Part shown: in pieces, positions 24,446-33,748 of the stretch
Layout of the letters: each line of letters opens with the position of its first letter
Numbering within the stretch: position 1 is the first letter of the stretch
Assembly (NCBI GenBank): GCA_023488455.1
Contig: JAMDDV010000015.1
Location: 62,001 to 126,000 of the forward strand
Reading direction: 5' to 3'
DNA: 64,000 nucleotides
Source of the DNA: Actinomycetota bacterium
GTDB lineage: Bacteria > Actinomycetota > Humimicrobiia > Hakubellales > JAMDDV01
Program-made: the position numbers and the translations under genes
Notes under the pieces: model-generated
Seen by the model: the letters and a program-made list of their open reading frames with translations, nothing else
Told to the model about the DNA's origin: nothing
Databases searched by the model: none

Positions 24446-26968
24446 CTATTTGTAATACTTTTTAAAGAACTGACTCAAATCCTTTTCTGAATGCTTTTGA
24501 CAGATCGAAATGAAATCGTCGATCCGGGCAATCCTGAACATGTAAGTTGAATAATATTCCTGCAAGGCCTCTTTCAGCTCCTGCTGGCCCATCTCATCTT
24601 CTAACAATAATAAGACCTGTGATCCCTCGATATAAATATCCTCGCTATACCTATCAAAATCTTTGTAATCGTATATGCTATTTGACATCACCGGTGACTG
24701 TATATCCACCCCATTTGTGTACTGGTTAAAATAACTGGTGATCTCTTGGGCTTTTTCCTCCCCGTAAAAATGCCTGAAATATAGATACGTGGAGTATTCC
24801 GCCAGCGCCTCATCAAGCCACGGCTCTCTCACCTGATCATTGCCAACTGTACTGTACCACCACTGGTGCGCCGTTTCATGAACGATGATATACTCATCCA
24901 CCTTTGTCAATGCATCGGGCAGGAAATAGGCTATTGTTTCCGGGAAGGTCTGAGTCAAATACTCTATCTGAACCAGATTGGGATATTCCATGCCGCCGAA
25001 GTTGTTTAAATTCTCCACAACCTCAAATTCCGGGAAGGGATATTGCCCAAACTCCGAGCTGAAGAAGCTGATTGCCTTTGATGCAACGCTCCTGGCTTTA
25101 TTGCCAGCAGCAAGATTATCCGTCAGGTAATAAGAATAAACCTCAGTTTCTCCAACTTCCGCATTCAAAACGCTGTAATTTTTGGATATCATCACAGCAA
25201 AATCTCTAACACCATCTGCTTGAAAAACCAGCTCTTTATTATTTTGATCCTTATCATCATATCTCACAGACCGCAGTAACCCGGTGGCTGCCACCACCTG
25301 ATCAGCAGGCAGACTGATTGAGACTTCAAAATTTGCAGACTCGCTGTAAAATGGGTCACCAATCGGGACGACATCATCAAGCCTCCACTCTCCACCTTCA
25401 TAAACCGCCAGAAGAGGTATCCAGTTACCCAGAGAAATTACCTCATCAAAGTATCCATAACGGTCAGCATTTTTTGGCAATACCTCTCTCAATCTGACCT
25501 GAATATTCAACTCCTCTCCAGGTTGAACCGGTTTTTCAAGCATGATTTTTAAGTGCGTCCCCTCCAAATCATAATTGACATCCTCACCATCGACTTTCAC
25601 GCTTGTGATCTCAGTTTCCCCAGGGATAAAACTACCTTCTTCACCAACTGGCTTTACACCTTCTACTGAGATTATCGGTGCCGTACTATAGTCATCATAA
25701 GCTGCAGCAAAAACATTAAAATAAAGCTCGTCCAGTGCGTCATCCTCATTGTTTTCGAACTTGAGCGTCTCATCCAGCTCAAAGCTCATGTTTTTCGTGT
25801 TCACTTTAGCCTTTATTACATATTTATTTAAATCAATGCCAGAAATCAACCCCTCGTTCAGAAGTGCAGGTTCATCCTTTGTCTCCTCTATTTCAATAAT
25901 CGATAGCTGTTCTGCGGATATTTTCTGAAGCCGATTAGTTTCAAAAACAGTTAGACCCGCAACACCTGAAAAGCCAAGAACAAGCTCTACTGAGAGCACG
26001 ATGGCAATGATAAGCGAAATCCGTTTAATGGGTAACTTAAATGCCCCTAACTTTTTGGGAGCAACGCTGTAATCAGGAGCTATCTTAAGCACCTTCTTAT
26101 CAGAAAGAAAGAGAGCAACCAGAAACCAGCACGTGATTATAAAAGACCATAAAATGCTCTTGGGTACTGTTATCAAAAGCGAATATCCAGCACTGATCAA
26201 ATCCGCAGTGAAACCAGGCTCTTTAACCGTAAACACAAGAGAGGCAAATGATAACGGGGCAAGCGCAAGTGAAAACACGAACCAGGTCACAGCTTCTACA
26301 AACAATAATGAAACCCATGCAAAAAAAACGAGGCCCATCCTATTGCTGAACGACATTAAAGCTGACCTGATGGACTCGATGACGTTTTTCCCTCTTGCAG
26401 CATAGGGTGTGGATAGAAACATCAATACGAAGAAGAAGTTGACCATAAAAAAGTTAAATATGGTTGAAGCCGCATCTATCAAAAAATATCTTGAAAACTC
26501 AGGTGTCAATATCCCCTGTGCTTGCGGACGAAGAAGAGGAAAAATGAAAAAAACATAACTGAAAACATATACAGGCAAACCGAGCAAAAAATACAGTTTA
26601 AAAAAACTAAAACTGAACCTGATTGAACTATTACCCTCTGGAACTGGAGCTATCGATTTCATGGCGCCAGAGGCAAACTCGCTTTCATAAACAGTGCGGT
26701 AGATAGAAAACATTAACCTCGATACAGGGAAAATTATCAAAACATACACGATTAAAAGGACGAAAAATAATAATAGAGCAAATGCTAATCTCTGCTGTTG
26801 ATCGGTGTCTTGAACCAGAAATTGTTGCACGTAACTGATCGATGAGGCGATCATATAAAAGGCGAAAATGACTCTTGCCATTAGTGCTATCAAGATGCCC
26901 TTGCCTATTATCTTCTTAAATTCCCACCATATCTCAAGTGCCCTTTTAAGCATTGAGCTTATTTTCAA
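24446..26968 (-). CDS. M1-family metallopeptidase fused to a polytopic membrane domain
   Basis: 840 aa. About 330 N-terminal residues hold roughly six hydrophobic segments. The rest is an extracytoplasmic M1 (gluzincin) peptidase: NNFGGMEYPNL is the exopeptidase-type loop, HETAHQWWY near residue 695 the zinc HExxH, and WLDEALAEYS the downstream Glu ligand. It should cleave peptides outside the membrane. The likely start is TTG 26968, whose TTGA overlaps the stop of a phosphoesterase remnant; ATG 26953 is an alternative. M1 enzymes with such a membrane module in front are uncommon. Confidence 0.8.
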   Translation of the reverse strand: MKISSMLKRALEIWWEFKKIIGKGILIALMARVIFAFYMIASSISYVQQFLVQDTDQQQRLAFALLLFFVLLIVYVLIIFPVSRLMFSIYRTVYESEFASGAMKSIAPVPEGNSSIRFSFSFFKLYFLLGLPVYVFSYVFFIFPLLRPQAQGILTPEFSRYFLIDAASTIFNFFMVNFFFVLMFLSTPYAARGKNVIESIRSALMSFSNRMGLVFFAWVSLLFVEAVTWFVFSLALAPLSFASLVFTVKEPGFTADLISAGYSLLITVPKSILWSFIITCWFLVALFLSDKKVLKIAPDYSVAPKKLGAFKLPIKRISLIIAIVLSVELVLGFSGVAGLTVFETNRLQKISAEQLSIIEIEETKDEPALLNEGLISGIDLNKYVIKAKVNTKNMSFELDETLKFENNEDDALDELYFNVFAAAYDDYSTAPIISVEGVKPVGEEGSFIPGETEITSVKVDGEDVNYDLEGTHLKIMLEKPVQPGEELNIQVRLREVLPKNADRYGYFDEVISLGNWIPLLAVYEGGEWRLDDVVPIGDPFYSESANFEVSISLPADQVVAATGLLRSVRYDDKDQNNKELVFQADGVRDFAVMISKNYSVLNAEVGETEVYSYYLTDNLAAGNKARSVASKAISFFSSEFGQYPFPEFEVVENLNNFGGMEYPNLVQIEYLTQTFPETIAYFLPDALTKVDEYIIVHETAHQWWYSTVGNDQVREPWLDEALAEYSTYLYFRHFYGEEKAQEITSYFNQYTNGVDIQSPVMSNSIYDYKDFDRYSEDIYIEGSQVLLLLEDEMGQQELKEALQEYYSTYMFRIARIDDFISICQKHSEKDLSQFFKKYYK

Positions 26969-27180
26969 AAATCAACCTCACCCTTATCTGGCCTAAAAAG
27001 CCTGTAACTGATATCTTCTCCACTTACTTCAACTACCAGATAATGAAAAAAGCCTCCCTCTTCTTCTGAAACATAGGGAAAGGCTCCAGCACATCCCGTA
27101 ATGAAATACCTCACATCGTTTTGATAATTATAGTTAAAAAGATGTTCGTGTGCATCCCAGAAATCAAATGATCTAGAGAC
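26965..27180 (-). pseudogene. C-terminal remnant of a calcineurin-like phosphoesterase
   Basis: An open frame without a start reads SRSFDFWDAHEHLFNYNY, then YFITGCAGAFPYVSEEE, and ends with TGA at 26965. The HEH metal-binding pattern and following GGAGA-like strand resemble the C-terminal end of metallophosphoesterases. A stop lies just upstream in frame, and the 5' part is missing where the HD-domain gene now ends. The TGA overlaps the peptidase start, so the two were probably one operon before truncation. Confidence 0.5.
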
Positions 27181-27724
27181 CTATATCGTCGCTGATCCCC
27201 TGCATCGCTTTCAGGCCAATATCAACGAATCTCTCAAGTTCAATACCAAAATTCGCGCAGCTTTTGATCTGCTCCCTATTTGCACCCTTCGCAAACAGCT
27301 TCTCGCCAAATCTATTCAAAACAAATTTTACGTCTATGGACGAAAGCTTTTTGTCCGGATGAATTAAGGCAGATGCAACAATCAGACCGGTAAGAGGGTC
27401 AGTGGCATAAAGCGCATTATCCATCAGAGTCTTTCGCTGGCTGCCGTTTTCCTCATTGTGCGACTTTATCGCCTGCAGGATCTCATCATCAACCTTAAAC
27501 TCCCTGAGGATATTTATGCTAACTAGGCCGTGGCTTTTCGGATCTTTTTCTGTCATATCGTAATCGATATCGTGCAACAAACCCGCCAGTCCCCATTTCT
27601 TCTGGTCTTCATCTAACTCCCTGGCCAGGGCCATCATGATTGCCTCAGCAGCGAGCATGTGTTTAACAAGGTTTTTATTCTTTATGTTCTTATTTATCAG
27701 CTCGATGGCTTCATCTCTATTCAC
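27173..27724 (-). CDS. HD-domain hydrolase
   Basis: 183 aa. Metal ligands fit the HD superfamily: His in VKHMLAAEAIM, HD in AGLLHDIDYD, then LYATDPLTGLIVASAL. It is the stand-alone short HD family often annotated as HDIG-type phosphohydrolase; substrate unknown. The gene looks complete, and its 3' end lies on top of the broken edge of a phosphoesterase remnant. Confidence 0.75.
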   Translation of the reverse strand: MNRDEAIELINKNIKNKNLVKHMLAAEAIMMALARELDEDQKKWGLAGLLHDIDYDMTEKDPKSHGLVSINILREFKVDDEILQAIKSHNEENGSQRKTLMDNALYATDPLTGLIVASALIHPDKKLSSIDVKFVLNRFGEKLFAKGANREQIKSCANFGIELERFVDIGLKAMQGISDDIGL

Positions 27725-27805
27725 CAGTCGACTCCTTCACACAATTTCTATAATTAACCTTATAATTTATATTTGATAAACAAAATATTAGAATGAGACA
27801 CAATC

Positions 27806-28033
27806 ATGTCTAATTTGGCAAAAATATTAATCATAATGGGAACTGTATTAGTGATCGCCGGACTTCTGGTATTCGCATTTCAAAAAATACCTTATTTCGG
27901 AAAGCTGCCCGGCGATATAGTAATAAAGAGAGAAAACTTCCAGATATACATCCCCTTCGCAACCTCAATTCTGATCAGCATTATACTGAGCATCCTTGCT
28001 ACTATTATCTTTCGATTTATCCTAAGGAAATAG
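27806..28033 (+). CDS. DUF2905 small membrane protein
   Basis: 75 aa with two membrane helices. The central motif FQKIPYFGKLPGDIVIKREN is the DUF2905 hallmark, between helix 1 (ILIIMGTVLVIAGLLVFA) and helix 2. The function of the family is unknown. It is a single rightward gene between leftward units and converges on a second small membrane ORF. Confidence 0.85.
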   Translation: MSNLAKILIIMGTVLVIAGLLVFAFQKIPYFGKLPGDIVIKRENFQIYIPFATSILISIILSILATIIFRFILRK

Positions 28034-28135
28034 GTTTACAATATTAATCCCCAACAGGCTAAAAACAAGCAGTACGGCAAGCCCCAAAATAAACAACCAG
28101 CAAAAAATAATCACCATGCGCATGTAAACTGACAT
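28022..28135 (-). CDS. Possible 37-aa membrane miniprotein after the FGGY kinase
   Basis: Reading from ATG 28135: MSVYMRMVIIFCWLFILGLA, then a hydrophobic run ending NIVNLFP. One helix fills almost the whole protein. It starts six bases after the kinase stop, on the same strand. Two other tiny membrane ORFs follow genes in this window in the same way (14683 and 29720). No family recognised and no strong Shine-Dalgarno, so this is tentative. Confidence 0.3.
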   Translation of the reverse strand: MSVYMRMVIIFCWLFILGLAVLLVFSLLGINIVNLFP

Positions 28136-28141
28136 CTCATC

Positions 28142-29647
28142 CTACATCCTGTGGCTTATTTCCTTTATAGCCGGGTAAATCTTTTTATAGACCTCAAATT
28201 TTAGCAGATATCGTTTATGCTGCTTTTCGTCAGGATAGAACTCTTTATTGATCTTTATCACATTTGAGATCGCCTCATTTATGTCCTTATAAACTCCAAT
28301 AGCAGTCCCAGCAAGCAGAGCAGCTGCAAGACATCCTCCTTCTGTAACATTCAGGGTAACTATCTTTTTATTCGTAATATCCGACTTTATCTGCATCCAC
28401 GTGTCCGACCTGGCTCCCCCACCGATAGCCCTTAATTCATTGATGGTGATCCCCGCACTTTCCATCGCATCAATGTTAACTTTTATCTCATATGTCTCGC
28501 TTTCAAGTATAGCTCGAATTATATCCCCTTTTGTCGTACCAAGGGTAAGCCCAAGGATCGCTCCCTTGGAGGCGGTGTCAAGCCATGGAGTGCCGGTACC
28601 GATGAAATGTGGTAGGATCAGAACTGAGGATATATCCTTACTGGCGCTTGCGATTATAATGTCGTATTCATTCACGTTATCCTTCTTTGATATCTCAACC
28701 TCATCGCTTCCAAAATTGTCGCGGTACCAACGCAGTAATGCGCCGCCGGTAAAGTTATATCCTATGGCACAGTACAGGCCCTCTATCACATGGGGAAAGT
28801 AGGGGATGTTTGATCTTAGAAGTTTGATCATCTCATCAATTCTCTCAAAGACCGCGGTCACGCACTCTACCGTACCAATCCCGTCGTCTGCAATTCCTGG
28901 CATATTTATCCCTGCTCCAAGAGCAGCGCACGGCTGATCGAACCCTCCGGCAACAATAGCTGTATCAGGATTCAAACCAACCTCACTGGCAATTATGCTT
29001 GACACCTTCCCTATTACTTCACCTGATGGAACGGGCCTTGCAAACTCATCCGAATCAAGCTTAGCGTGCTCCAGCATCTCATCAGAGAATGCTTTGCTTC
29101 TAATGTCAAAAGCAAGCGTCCTTGCGACCAACGAATAGTCTATCGCGGGGTCAGCTCCTAAAAGCGCTCCCGCAAGGTCCTGGTAACACAAGAACTTCCA
29201 GGTATTCTCAAATACCTCTGGCTTGTGCTTCCTTAGCCACATTATCTTGGGAAGCGGATATATCGGGTTCATGGGTTGGCCTGTTATCTCAAAAATTCTT
29301 GGTTTACCAGCCCTCTCCTCCAGATAATCGCTCTCCTCCTTTGCCCTGGAATCAAATGCCATGATGCTGTTATGAAGGAACTCAAGCTTTCTGTTAACCG
29401 GAGTGAAGCTCTCCCCCATCGACGAAAATGCTATCGCTTTAACGGGGTCATCTGCAGTCCTTGAGGTTATCTCTCTAATTATCAACTTCACAGATTCCCA
29501 GATAAAATTCGGATCAGTTTCAACGAAATCCTCAGATGGATACAGAAGAGTGTGCTCCCTATACGCAGATGCTTTGATATTACCATCTTCATCAAAGCAA
29601 ACCCCTTTGCAGCCGGTTGTGCCAAGATCAATACCAAGCAGACTCAA
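28142..29647 (-). CDS. FGGY-family carbohydrate kinase
   Basis: 501 aa. LLGIDLGTTGCKGVCFDEDG, IVAGGFDQPCAALGAG and RAIGGGARSDTWMQIKSDI are the ASKHA phosphate and adenosine motifs. The substrate loop reads FSSMGESFTPV instead of the QMHG of xylulokinase, so the sugar differs from that of the XylB at 21.0 kb. The sugar cannot be read from the sequence; fuculokinase- and gluconate-type kinases are related. No isomerase or transporter lies next to it. Confidence 0.8.
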   Translation of the reverse strand: MSLLGIDLGTTGCKGVCFDEDGNIKASAYREHTLLYPSEDFVETDPNFIWESVKLIIREITSRTADDPVKAIAFSSMGESFTPVNRKLEFLHNSIMAFDSRAKEESDYLEERAGKPRIFEITGQPMNPIYPLPKIMWLRKHKPEVFENTWKFLCYQDLAGALLGADPAIDYSLVARTLAFDIRSKAFSDEMLEHAKLDSDEFARPVPSGEVIGKVSSIIASEVGLNPDTAIVAGGFDQPCAALGAGINMPGIADDGIGTVECVTAVFERIDEMIKLLRSNIPYFPHVIEGLYCAIGYNFTGGALLRWYRDNFGSDEVEISKKDNVNEYDIIIASASKDISSVLILPHFIGTGTPWLDTASKGAILGLTLGTTKGDIIRAILESETYEIKVNIDAMESAGITINELRAIGGGARSDTWMQIKSDITNKKIVTLNVTEGGCLAAALLAGTAIGVYKDINEAISNVIKINKEFYPDEKQHKRYLLKFEVYKKIYPAIKEISHRM

Positions 29648-29719
29648 TTGATTCCTCTCGATTAATTAAATTGCGAACTTAAATAGATATTTTAAACCCT
29701 TGGGTCAAGATTTCCACAA

Positions 29720-29821
29720 TCAACTGCGGATGAAAATTGGCATGATCACTGCGTAGAGGATAAATATAAGGAAAATATATCCGGCAATCAAAAATATCCA
29801 GCCAACTATGCTTAGAACCAT
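29720..29821 (-). CDS. Possible 33-aa membrane miniprotein after the b-type cytochrome
   Basis: Read from ATG 29821, nine bases after the stop of the cytochrome b gene: MVLSIVGWIFLIAGYIFLIF, then ILYAVIMPIFIRS. It is a single hydrophobic helix with GAAGG directly before the ATG. The position suggests a small subunit of the membrane cytochrome complex, but this is inference from context. Confidence 0.35.
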   Translation of the reverse strand: MVLSIVGWIFLIAGYIFLIFILYAVIMPIFIRS

Positions 29822-29830
29822 CCTTCGCAG

Positions 29831-30607
29831 TCACTGAGTTCTGTCTAGTCTTTGATATTGAATGAGCAGGTCATCGAGCTTCCCCTCTTCTACAAGTCTC
29901 TGGTATTGAAATGGCCTCTCCGCTTTTAGCTCCTCCAGCGTTAACTCACCAGTTATCATCACCGGATCAATAGGAAACTTCTCTGGCCGCATATGTGCGT
30001 TAAAGAAATGGACAAAAAATATAAAGAGGGATGCGAGCAACGCCTCGTATCCATGAATGATCACTGCAACGTTAAATACCCATCCAGGGAAGATCCTGGA
30101 GAAAAATTCCGGAAACCAAAGAAAAAGACCTGTAAGTCCTATTACAAAGAACCCCCATACCTCTCCCCAGAAATCAAATTTTTCCCAGTACGTCCACCTG
30201 TCAAATGATGGCTTAGGACCCTTCCCCAGAAAGTACCTGATATTACCAACAAAGTCATATACATCCTTTCGTCGAGGGAACAGGGAGTCTGGACCGGTAA
30301 TTCTCCCCCGTCTTGAAATAATCCAGTAAATTAAGAAACAGATATAGAAAGCAACATATACAAACATAAGGATTGCGAATGCGCGGTGAAACCTGCCGGC
30401 GTTTCTAATCCCACCAAAAATGTTCGCAACCGGCTGAGCCCAAAACGCGTTTCTGAATTTAAGCGGCATTCCAGTAGTAACCAATCCGATAAACGAGACC
30501 ATCATCAAAAAATGAATAAATCGCTGAAAAATGCTAAACCTTACAACTATCTTTTTGTTTTCCGAACTACTGCCTGTCTTAACTTTTGTAACCGTTTCTG
30601 CGCTCAT
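29831..30607 (-). CDS. Membrane cytochrome b (cytochrome b/b6, FdnI/HydC-like)
   Basis: 258 aa with about four or five membrane helices. Haem-ligand candidates are His in RFIHFLMMVSFIG, RFHRAFAILMFVY, VIIHGYEALLASL and FFVHFFNAHMRPE, the arrangement of diheme quinone-reactive b subunits. It should pass electrons between quinone and the multihaem c cytochromes encoded just upstream. Its ATG overlaps the TGA of the disrupted 7-haem cytochrome gene by four bases, so they were designed as one unit. Confidence 0.8.
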   Translation of the reverse strand: MSAETVTKVKTGSSSENKKIVVRFSIFQRFIHFLMMVSFIGLVTTGMPLKFRNAFWAQPVANIFGGIRNAGRFHRAFAILMFVYVAFYICFLIYWIISRRGRITGPDSLFPRRKDVYDFVGNIRYFLGKGPKPSFDRWTYWEKFDFWGEVWGFFVIGLTGLFLWFPEFFSRIFPGWVFNVAVIIHGYEALLASLFIFFVHFFNAHMRPEKFPIDPVMITGELTLEELKAERPFQYQRLVEEGKLDDLLIQYQRLDRTQ

Positions 30608-31513
30608 CTTTCTTGCTTTCTTTCTCTTAAGGATTTAGCCAACCATAATATTGAGTGGATGACAAAAGGTCCGAAAACCCCGATTATAAATATTATCATC
30701 GCCATGTTGACCCAGAAAAATAGCGGCTCCTTACTGGGACTGTCATAACGCAAATGTATTTTAAACTGTGAGAAATTTGCATTTGCCTGAGGATGGCATT
30801 TCTGACATGTGGCCAGGATATTTGTCGGGTTTACCGTCGACTGTGGATCGCTCCCGGGAAGAATCTTATGGCTGCCGTGGCAATCCGAACAAAGTGGCGA
30901 CGTCCTCTGCCTTCAGTTTATATTCTTTACCATGATAGTTATTGTAATACGTCTTAGCAGCATCCTCGTGACATGATGTACATTTATTGATTATCTCCCG
31001 CTTATACTGGACGTTCTCCACTTTTAAAATCCCATGGCTGCCATGACACGTGACACATGTCGGCGCTTGCTCAGTCTGTCCCTCAGAAACCAATTTACCA
31101 TGATAGCTCTGTCCAAACATCTCATAATTTTTCGCATGACAGACCTTGCAGGACTTTCCGGGATCTGAATACTCGGACTTCACCTCTTGTTTTTCATGTG
31201 GAACCTTGGTGACAGTTATATGACATTCAATACAGGGCAGCGCTTTATGAACAGAATTCCCATAAACTTCTGGATCAACAAAAAATATCGCCTGATCAGC
31301 AAATTCAGGCTTACCGTGGCAAACAAGACACTAATTATCTCCAGTCACATCGCCAGGCGCCTGACTGCTTGCTGCATTATCTCCTGCTTCCTGCTGGGCA
31401 AATGCTGAGGAGGGAACAAATAAGATCAGGAGTAAAGCTATTATTCCTGATAACAGTGCGATATTTATAGCGAGTTCTTCCGCTCTTCTATTTCTTTCTT
31501 TCTTTATAGCCAC
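30604..31513 (-). pseudogene. Seven-haem cytochrome c gene broken by a TAG codon and a frameshift
   Basis: GTG 31513 opens a signal segment (VAIKKERNRRAEELAINIAL ... PSSAFAQQ). The frame stops at TAG 31331-31333, directly before the first haem site, then continues in frame with CLVCH, CIECH, CKVCH, CVTCH and CTSCH. Near 30892 one extra T in ACTTTGT shifts the frame; removing it restores CSDCH, CQKCH and a C-terminal membrane helix ending at TGA 30604. So seven CxxCH sites, a signal peptide and a tail anchor are recoverable. The two lesions point to decay, sequencing error or, less likely, recoding. Confidence 0.75.
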
Positions 31514-31515
31514 TG

Positions 31516-32529
31516 CTAAATTTCATTACCCACTTCATCATCATCATCTGTGCCGCTGTGACATTTCTCACAAAAACTATGCGAATGACACGGCAGGCAG
31601 GTATCAGAATTAGCCTTCGCCACCTGAGGATGTGTTTGAAGCCAATCCGCAGGGTGATCTATCTTATGACATGTATTGCAAAACTCCTCTTTATCATGGC
31701 ACTCATAACAGGTGTTTTCCTTCTCAACTGTAACAGCCCCATGCGAATATTGCCAATCCGCAGTATGGGAAGGCGGACGCTTCGAATGGCAATCTTCACA
31801 GAATTTCGATGATGGAGTATGGCACCGCAGGCAATCATCCTGATTTTGTAGTGCTATCGCCCCATGAGTTTCAATAAAGTTCGCTACATGTGTCGGCGGA
31901 GGCGCCTGTGCTTTATGGCATGTCTCGCACGAATTGGGCGCATTCTTGCCATCGTGGCACATATAGCAGAAATCCATGGACGGCAGTGTATTACCTGGAG
32001 CACCATGAACCACAAGCGAATGGCAGTCGGCACACTTTAAATTTCTGAACTCAATATGCTGTTTATGTGGGATGATCAGGTCTCCAGAGGCTGAAACTTT
32101 CCTATCTGCGGTATGACAATTTAAACAGTTTTCGTTTCCCGGCCTACCAACCCCTGGTCCTAATTTAGGTTCTCCAAAAAAATGGATGTAAACTTCTTTT
32201 AATGACTGGCCTTTATGCACGACCTGGTTCCAGGCGCCCGGTTTCACATGACACTGGATACAGTTGACCTTAGAATGAGTCGAAACCTTCCATGACGCTA
32301 CTACTGCATCCATTGTGTGGCAACTCTGGCAGAACGAGTTCGTGGAAGTATACGCAATTGGTACGACTACGAGTATTATAAAAAGGGTGACAATTCCAAC
32401 TAATGAAGTAAATAAAAAAACAGCTAACCTTCTTCTTGATGCATGAAGCGCTGGGGGTTCTTCGTCAGGAGGGATATCTGAGCTTCTAAACAACCACCTC
32501 TCAAATCTCTCTATTAAACCAGGACTCAA
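31516..32529 (-). CDS. NapC/NirT-like membrane-anchored twelve-haem cytochrome c
   Basis: 337 aa. One N-terminal membrane helix (about 34-57) is followed by twelve CxxCH motifs: CQSCH, CIQCH, CLNCH, CADCH, CYMCH, CETCH, CLRCH, CEDCH, CYECH, CNTCH, CLPCH and CEKCH. The first part resembles NapC/NirT quinol dehydrogenases, which carry four haems; the extra haems make a long wire. It ends three bases before the GTG of the 7-haem gene. The nearby ccm operon would mature it. A terminal reductase is not visible, so the electron acceptor is unknown. Confidence 0.9.
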   Translation of the reverse strand: MSPGLIERFERWLFRSSDIPPDEEPPALHASRRRLAVFLFTSLVGIVTLFIILVVVPIAYTSTNSFCQSCHTMDAVVASWKVSTHSKVNCIQCHVKPGAWNQVVHKGQSLKEVYIHFFGEPKLGPGVGRPGNENCLNCHTADRKVSASGDLIIPHKQHIEFRNLKCADCHSLVVHGAPGNTLPSMDFCYMCHDGKNAPNSCETCHKAQAPPPTHVANFIETHGAIALQNQDDCLRCHTPSSKFCEDCHSKRPPSHTADWQYSHGAVTVEKENTCYECHDKEEFCNTCHKIDHPADWLQTHPQVAKANSDTCLPCHSHSFCEKCHSGTDDDDEVGNEI

Positions 32530-32725
32530 ATCTCACTTCCTTCCCAGCTGTAAACATCGATAACAACTGATTAAATTATAATTCAAAAGAATATTTTCAC
32601 AAATAAATTTCTGTTATTACTTATAACTTTCAAAGTCTGGATTCAAGGTACGCAACTGATTAATTCCCATGATGTATGTTATCATTTGAAGGCACTTTTA
32701 AGAGAAAACTTCGGGAGCACTTGAT

Positions 32726-33709
32726 ATGAAAATACTCGTAACGGGAAGCACGGGGTATCTCGGGAGCAACTTAACAAGAAGACTTGTCAGGGACGGCCAT
32801 GAGGTCAGGACCTTTGCAAGAAAAAACAGCCCGAACCTGAAAAACCTCGATGATCTCGACGTTGAAATGGCTTACGGTGATCTGACCGATGAAGAAAGCA
32901 TTAAAAACGCTATTAAAAATATCAACGTCGTTTTCCATATCGGTGCGATATATAGAGAAGCCAAGGTCAAAGAGCAGTACTATTTTGATGTGAATGCCGA
33001 GGGGACCAGGCGCATGCTCGAAGCCTCCCTCAAGGGCGGAGTGGAGCATTTCATCCACTGCAGCACCATAGGAGTGCTTGGTGGCCCAAAGGTGCTGCCA
33101 GCGAATGAAGATTCTCCGTATAACCCCGGCGACCCCTATCAAAGAAGCAAGGTTGAGGGAGAAAAAATAGCACTTGAATTCCACAAAAAGAACAGTTTAC
33201 CGGTAACAGTAATAAGACCTGGAGCAATCTACGGACCAGGTGACCTCAGGATGCTGAAAATGTTCAGGATGATTGCAAACAGAAGGTTTATCATGCTCGG
33301 CAGCGGAAATGCGTATTTGCACCAGGTATACATAGATGACCTCGTCGATGGGTTCTTGCTTGGATGGAAGAAAAAAAATTCGATAGGTAACGTCTACATA
33401 ATAGAAGGGCCGGACTACGTTACTTTAAATGAACTTGCAGCAATAATTGCTGCTGAGTTCAATGTTCCTTCCCCAAAACTTCACCTTCCTGCCAAGCCGT
33501 TCCAGATACTTGGCACCATAACCGAAAAAATATTCATCCCGCTTGGCTTAGAGCCTCCAATATACAGACGAAGGGTCGATTTCTTCACCAAGAGCAGGGC
33601 TTTCGACATAAGCAAGGCCAGAAAAGAGCTCGGATACGACCCCAAATTTGATATAAGAAAAGGCGTCCACGAAACTGCAAAATGGTACAGAGAAAAGGGC
33701 TACATTTAA
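32726..33709 (+). CDS. NAD-dependent epimerase/dehydratase (extended SDR)
   Basis: 327 aa. MKILVTGSTGYLGSNLTRRL is the Rossmann TGxxGxxG motif. STIGVLGG holds the Ser and YQRSK the catalytic Tyr/Lys pair. VIRPGAIYGPGDLRM and HQVYIDDLVDGFLLG are usual for sugar-nucleotide or steroid-type extended SDRs. The substrate is unknown. It is transcribed rightward, alone, between the cytochrome genes and the ccm operon. Confidence 0.85.
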   Translation: MKILVTGSTGYLGSNLTRRLVRDGHEVRTFARKNSPNLKNLDDLDVEMAYGDLTDEESIKNAIKNINVVFHIGAIYREAKVKEQYYFDVNAEGTRRMLEASLKGGVEHFIHCSTIGVLGGPKVLPANEDSPYNPGDPYQRSKVEGEKIALEFHKKNSLPVTVIRPGAIYGPGDLRMLKMFRMIANRRFIMLGSGNAYLHQVYIDDLVDGFLLGWKKKNSIGNVYIIEGPDYVTLNELAAIIAAEFNVPSPKLHLPAKPFQILGTITEKIFIPLGLEPPIYRRRVDFFTKSRAFDISKARKELGYDPKFDIRKGVHETAKWYREKGYI

Positions 33710-33748
33710 ATTAGTCCGATAAACCGTAATCAATTACACTATGTAAAA

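Noticed and set aside
31331..31333. TAG read as pyrrolysine in the 7-haem cytochrome
   Set aside because: Other genes here end with TAG, and the same gene has an independent frameshift, so decay or sequencing error is simpler.
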